Below are positions 62,727 through 64,000 of a stretch of 64,000 bases of DNA, piece after piece (position 1 is the stretch's first letter; every line of letters starts with the position of its first letter). Position numbers and translations under genes: made by a program. The notes under the pieces were generated by a model. The model searched no databases. It was not told where the DNA came from and worked only from the letters and a program-made list of their open reading frames with translations. The stretch is from CAYMND01 sp964465065 (GTDB taxonomy: Bacteria > Acidobacteriota > Aminicenantia > UBA2199): positions 62,001 through 126,000 of the forward strand of contig CAYXHZ010000001.1 in NCBI GenBank assembly GCA_964465065.1, written 5' to 3'.

Positions 62727-63605
62727 CTATCCGACCACCGGCAGGTACGGCCGGTCCGAAGGCGCCAGCGAAGCGGCGAACTGTTCGATGCGCTCGACAA
62801 TAGCCGCCTTGTCGCGGGACAGCACGCCCTGGATGGGTAAAAAGCTCGAGACGTGGTCGCAACGGAAATGACTGCGCCTCAGCTCGAGCCCGTCGACCAG
62901 CTGCCGCATTTCGCCCAGCAAGTCCGGCAGCGACAGGGGGATGAATCCCGTCGCCAGCTTGCGGCGGTAATGCTCCAGACCGAACGGGTAGCCCAGCACC
63001 AGCAGCGACAGCTGGTAGGGCTGCAGGCGGTTCATCAGCATGGCGCTGTCCCGGGCGTGGACGGCGGAATGCTCCCGACCGCCCAGGCCCAGGAGAATCA
63101 TCAGCGACAGTTCCATGCCCGCCGCCTGGGCCCGCAGCAGCTGGGTCTGCATCGCCTGCGGACTTTCCCCTTTGCGGTTGCCGGCCAGGACCCGGTCGTT
63201 ACCGGACTCGACACCGCAGTACAGACGGGTCAGCTTGTAGGCGCGCAGGGCGGCCAGTTCGGCGTCGGTCTTGCCGGCCAGGTTACGCGGGGAAACGTAG
63301 CTGGACACCCGGCGCAGTCCTGGCATACAGGCCTGCAGCAGACGCAGGATGTCCAAGAGGGTTTCGGTCGGCAGAACCATGGCGTCACCGTCGGCCAAAA
63401 ACACGCGGCGGACGCCCTGCAGACGCCCGCTGCGGCTATCCCGCTGCAATTCCGTGCCGATCTCCCGACTGTCTTTGACCCGGAAGCGCTTGCCTTTGTA
63501 CATCTCGCAGAAATGGCAACCGTTCCAGGAACAGCCCTCGGTCACTTGCAGTATCAGGGAGTCCCACTCCGAAGGCGGACGGAAAACCGGTTCGTGGTAG
63601 CGCAT
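62727..63605 (-). CDS. radical SAM protein of unknown function (C-x4-C-x2-C type)
   Basis: This 292-residue enzyme has an iron-sulfur site with four residues between the first two cysteines (CSWNGCHFC), preceded by LILQVTEG. ADGDAMVLP, SSYVSPRNL and YCGVESGNDRVL complete an Elp3/MiaB-like radical SAM core. No SPASM, TRAM or B12-binding domain is present. The C-terminus is short. The substrate is unknown; related genes are annotated only as radical SAM proteins. It starts seven bases after the upstream signalling gene ends and so may share its transcript. Confidence 0.85.
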   Translation of the reverse strand: MRYHEPVFRPPSEWDSLILQVTEGCSWNGCHFCEMYKGKRFRVKDSREIGTELQRDSRSGRLQGVRRVFLADGDAMVLPTETLLDILRLLQACMPGLRRVSSYVSPRNLAGKTDAELAALRAYKLTRLYCGVESGNDRVLAGNRKGESPQAMQTQLLRAQAAGMELSLMILLGLGGREHSAVHARDSAMLMNRLQPYQLSLLVLGYPFGLEHYRRKLATGFIPLSLPDLLGEMRQLVDGLELRRSHFRCDHVSSFLPIQGVLSRDKAAIVERIEQFAASLAPSDRPYLPVVG

Positions 63606-63612
63606 GTCCGGC

Positions 63613-64000
63613 CTACGATAACAGGGCGGAGGCCCGGGCGATCAGGGCGCGGAGCTGATCCAGAGCGACCGGTTTCTGGAGAAAGAAATCGACGCTGTTT
63701 TCCTTTTGCGCGTTTTCCACGATGGTCTCCCCCCATCCGGTCACGACGGCGATTTTCAGACCTGTCCCGTACTGCGCCCGGATATTGCGGGCCAGTACCA
63801 GCCCGTTCATTCCGGGCATACCGACATCGGTGATGACCAGCTGGTAACGGTCCCGATGCAGCCGCTCCAAGGCCTCCTGTCCGCTCGAAGCCGTATCGGC
63901 CCGGCAGCCCAGCAGCGTGACCATTTCCCGGCCGATATCGCGGATGATCTCCTCGTCATCCACCCAGAGAACGTGCAGGTTCGGAGCTTCAAAGACCAGG
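63613..64000 (-). CDS. receiver domain at the C-terminus of a partial signalling protein
   Basis: The reading frame is open to the right edge, so the gene is incomplete at its N-terminus. What is visible is one full receiver domain: LHVLWVDDEEIIRDI (acidic pair), phospho-Asp in VITDVGMPGMNG, Thr in VVTGWGE and Lys in FFLQKPVALDQL. The preceding residues (VFEAPN) look like the linker that follows the ATPase domain of hybrid kinases, so a hybrid histidine kinase is the likeliest whole. A GTG (Val in WVDDE) could start a short stand-alone receiver, but that would cut the first strand. Confidence 0.82.
   Translation of the reverse strand, partial: LVFEAPNLHVLWVDDEEIIRDIGREMVTLLGCRADTASSGQEALERLHRDRYQLVITDVGMPGMNGLVLARNIRAQYGTGLKIAVVTGWGETIVENAQKENSVDFFLQKPVALDQLRALIARASALLS

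Overview
The window is one draft scaffold from a GC-rich, Gram-negative bacterium. The Gram-negative call rests on an RND metal-efflux pair with a lipoprotein adaptor, an 862-residue outer-membrane barrel candidate, and a meso-diaminopimelate type MurE. A B12-dependent (class II) ribonucleotide reductase with no other reductase in view fits an anaerobic or microaerobic life. I cannot place the phylum; an uncultured Acidobacteriota/Aminicenantes-type lineage is only a guess. A run of exactly 100 Ns at 28144-28243 shows a scaffolding gap, so the source is probably a draft or metagenome assembly. No rRNA, tRNA, insertion sequence or CRISPR array was seen.

Layout. 1-2.9 kb: end of a metal-efflux operon (small Cys-rich secreted protein, CusB-like adaptor, CusA-like pump running off the left edge). 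3.0-8.5 kb: a 97-residue orphan, a RecA/KaiC-type ATPase divergent from a WYL regulator, then a three-gene set (DUF1015 protein, small membrane protein, YcaQ-like DNA glycosylase) with its own strong promoter. 8.5-22.6 kb: a long division and cell-wall operon read leftwards: mraZ-rsmH-ftsL-ftsI-murE-murD-ftsW-murC-ftsQ-ftsA-ftsZ, continuing into hutI and a MEMO-family gene. murF, mraY, murG, murB and ddl are missing from their usual places. Divergent from mraZ is nrdJ, behind a perfect consensus promoter. 25.0-30.5 kb: a signalling block (REC-kinase-REC hybrid, single-domain response regulator, MASE1/PAS kinase broken by the assembly gap, PP2C phosphatase).

30.9-37.3 kb: carbohydrate genes on the plus strand: pfkA, then after a terminator a UDP-glucose dehydrogenase of eukaryotic type, glmS, a sugar nucleotidyltransferase and pepT. 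37.4-40.1 kb: an orphan amino-acid-binding lipoprotein and the queuosine precursor genes queC-queD-queE. 40.2-59.1 kb: a three-gene surface locus read leftwards: an SH3-plus-barrel protein, a 939-residue PKD/DUF11/SdrD-type secreted protein, and a 4494-residue protein made of DUF11-like and 15 CARDB-like repeats. 59.3-64 kb: two coupled SPFH membrane proteins, glgC, a radical SAM protein and the receiver end of a partial signalling protein.

The most unusual content is the 19-kb surface locus. Its giant gene carries a higher-order repeat of three CARDB-like units, with homologous positions 1011-1014 bp apart. The pruned division cluster with an MraZ operator that runs into the mraZ start codon, and the paired palindromes upstream of pfkA, come next.
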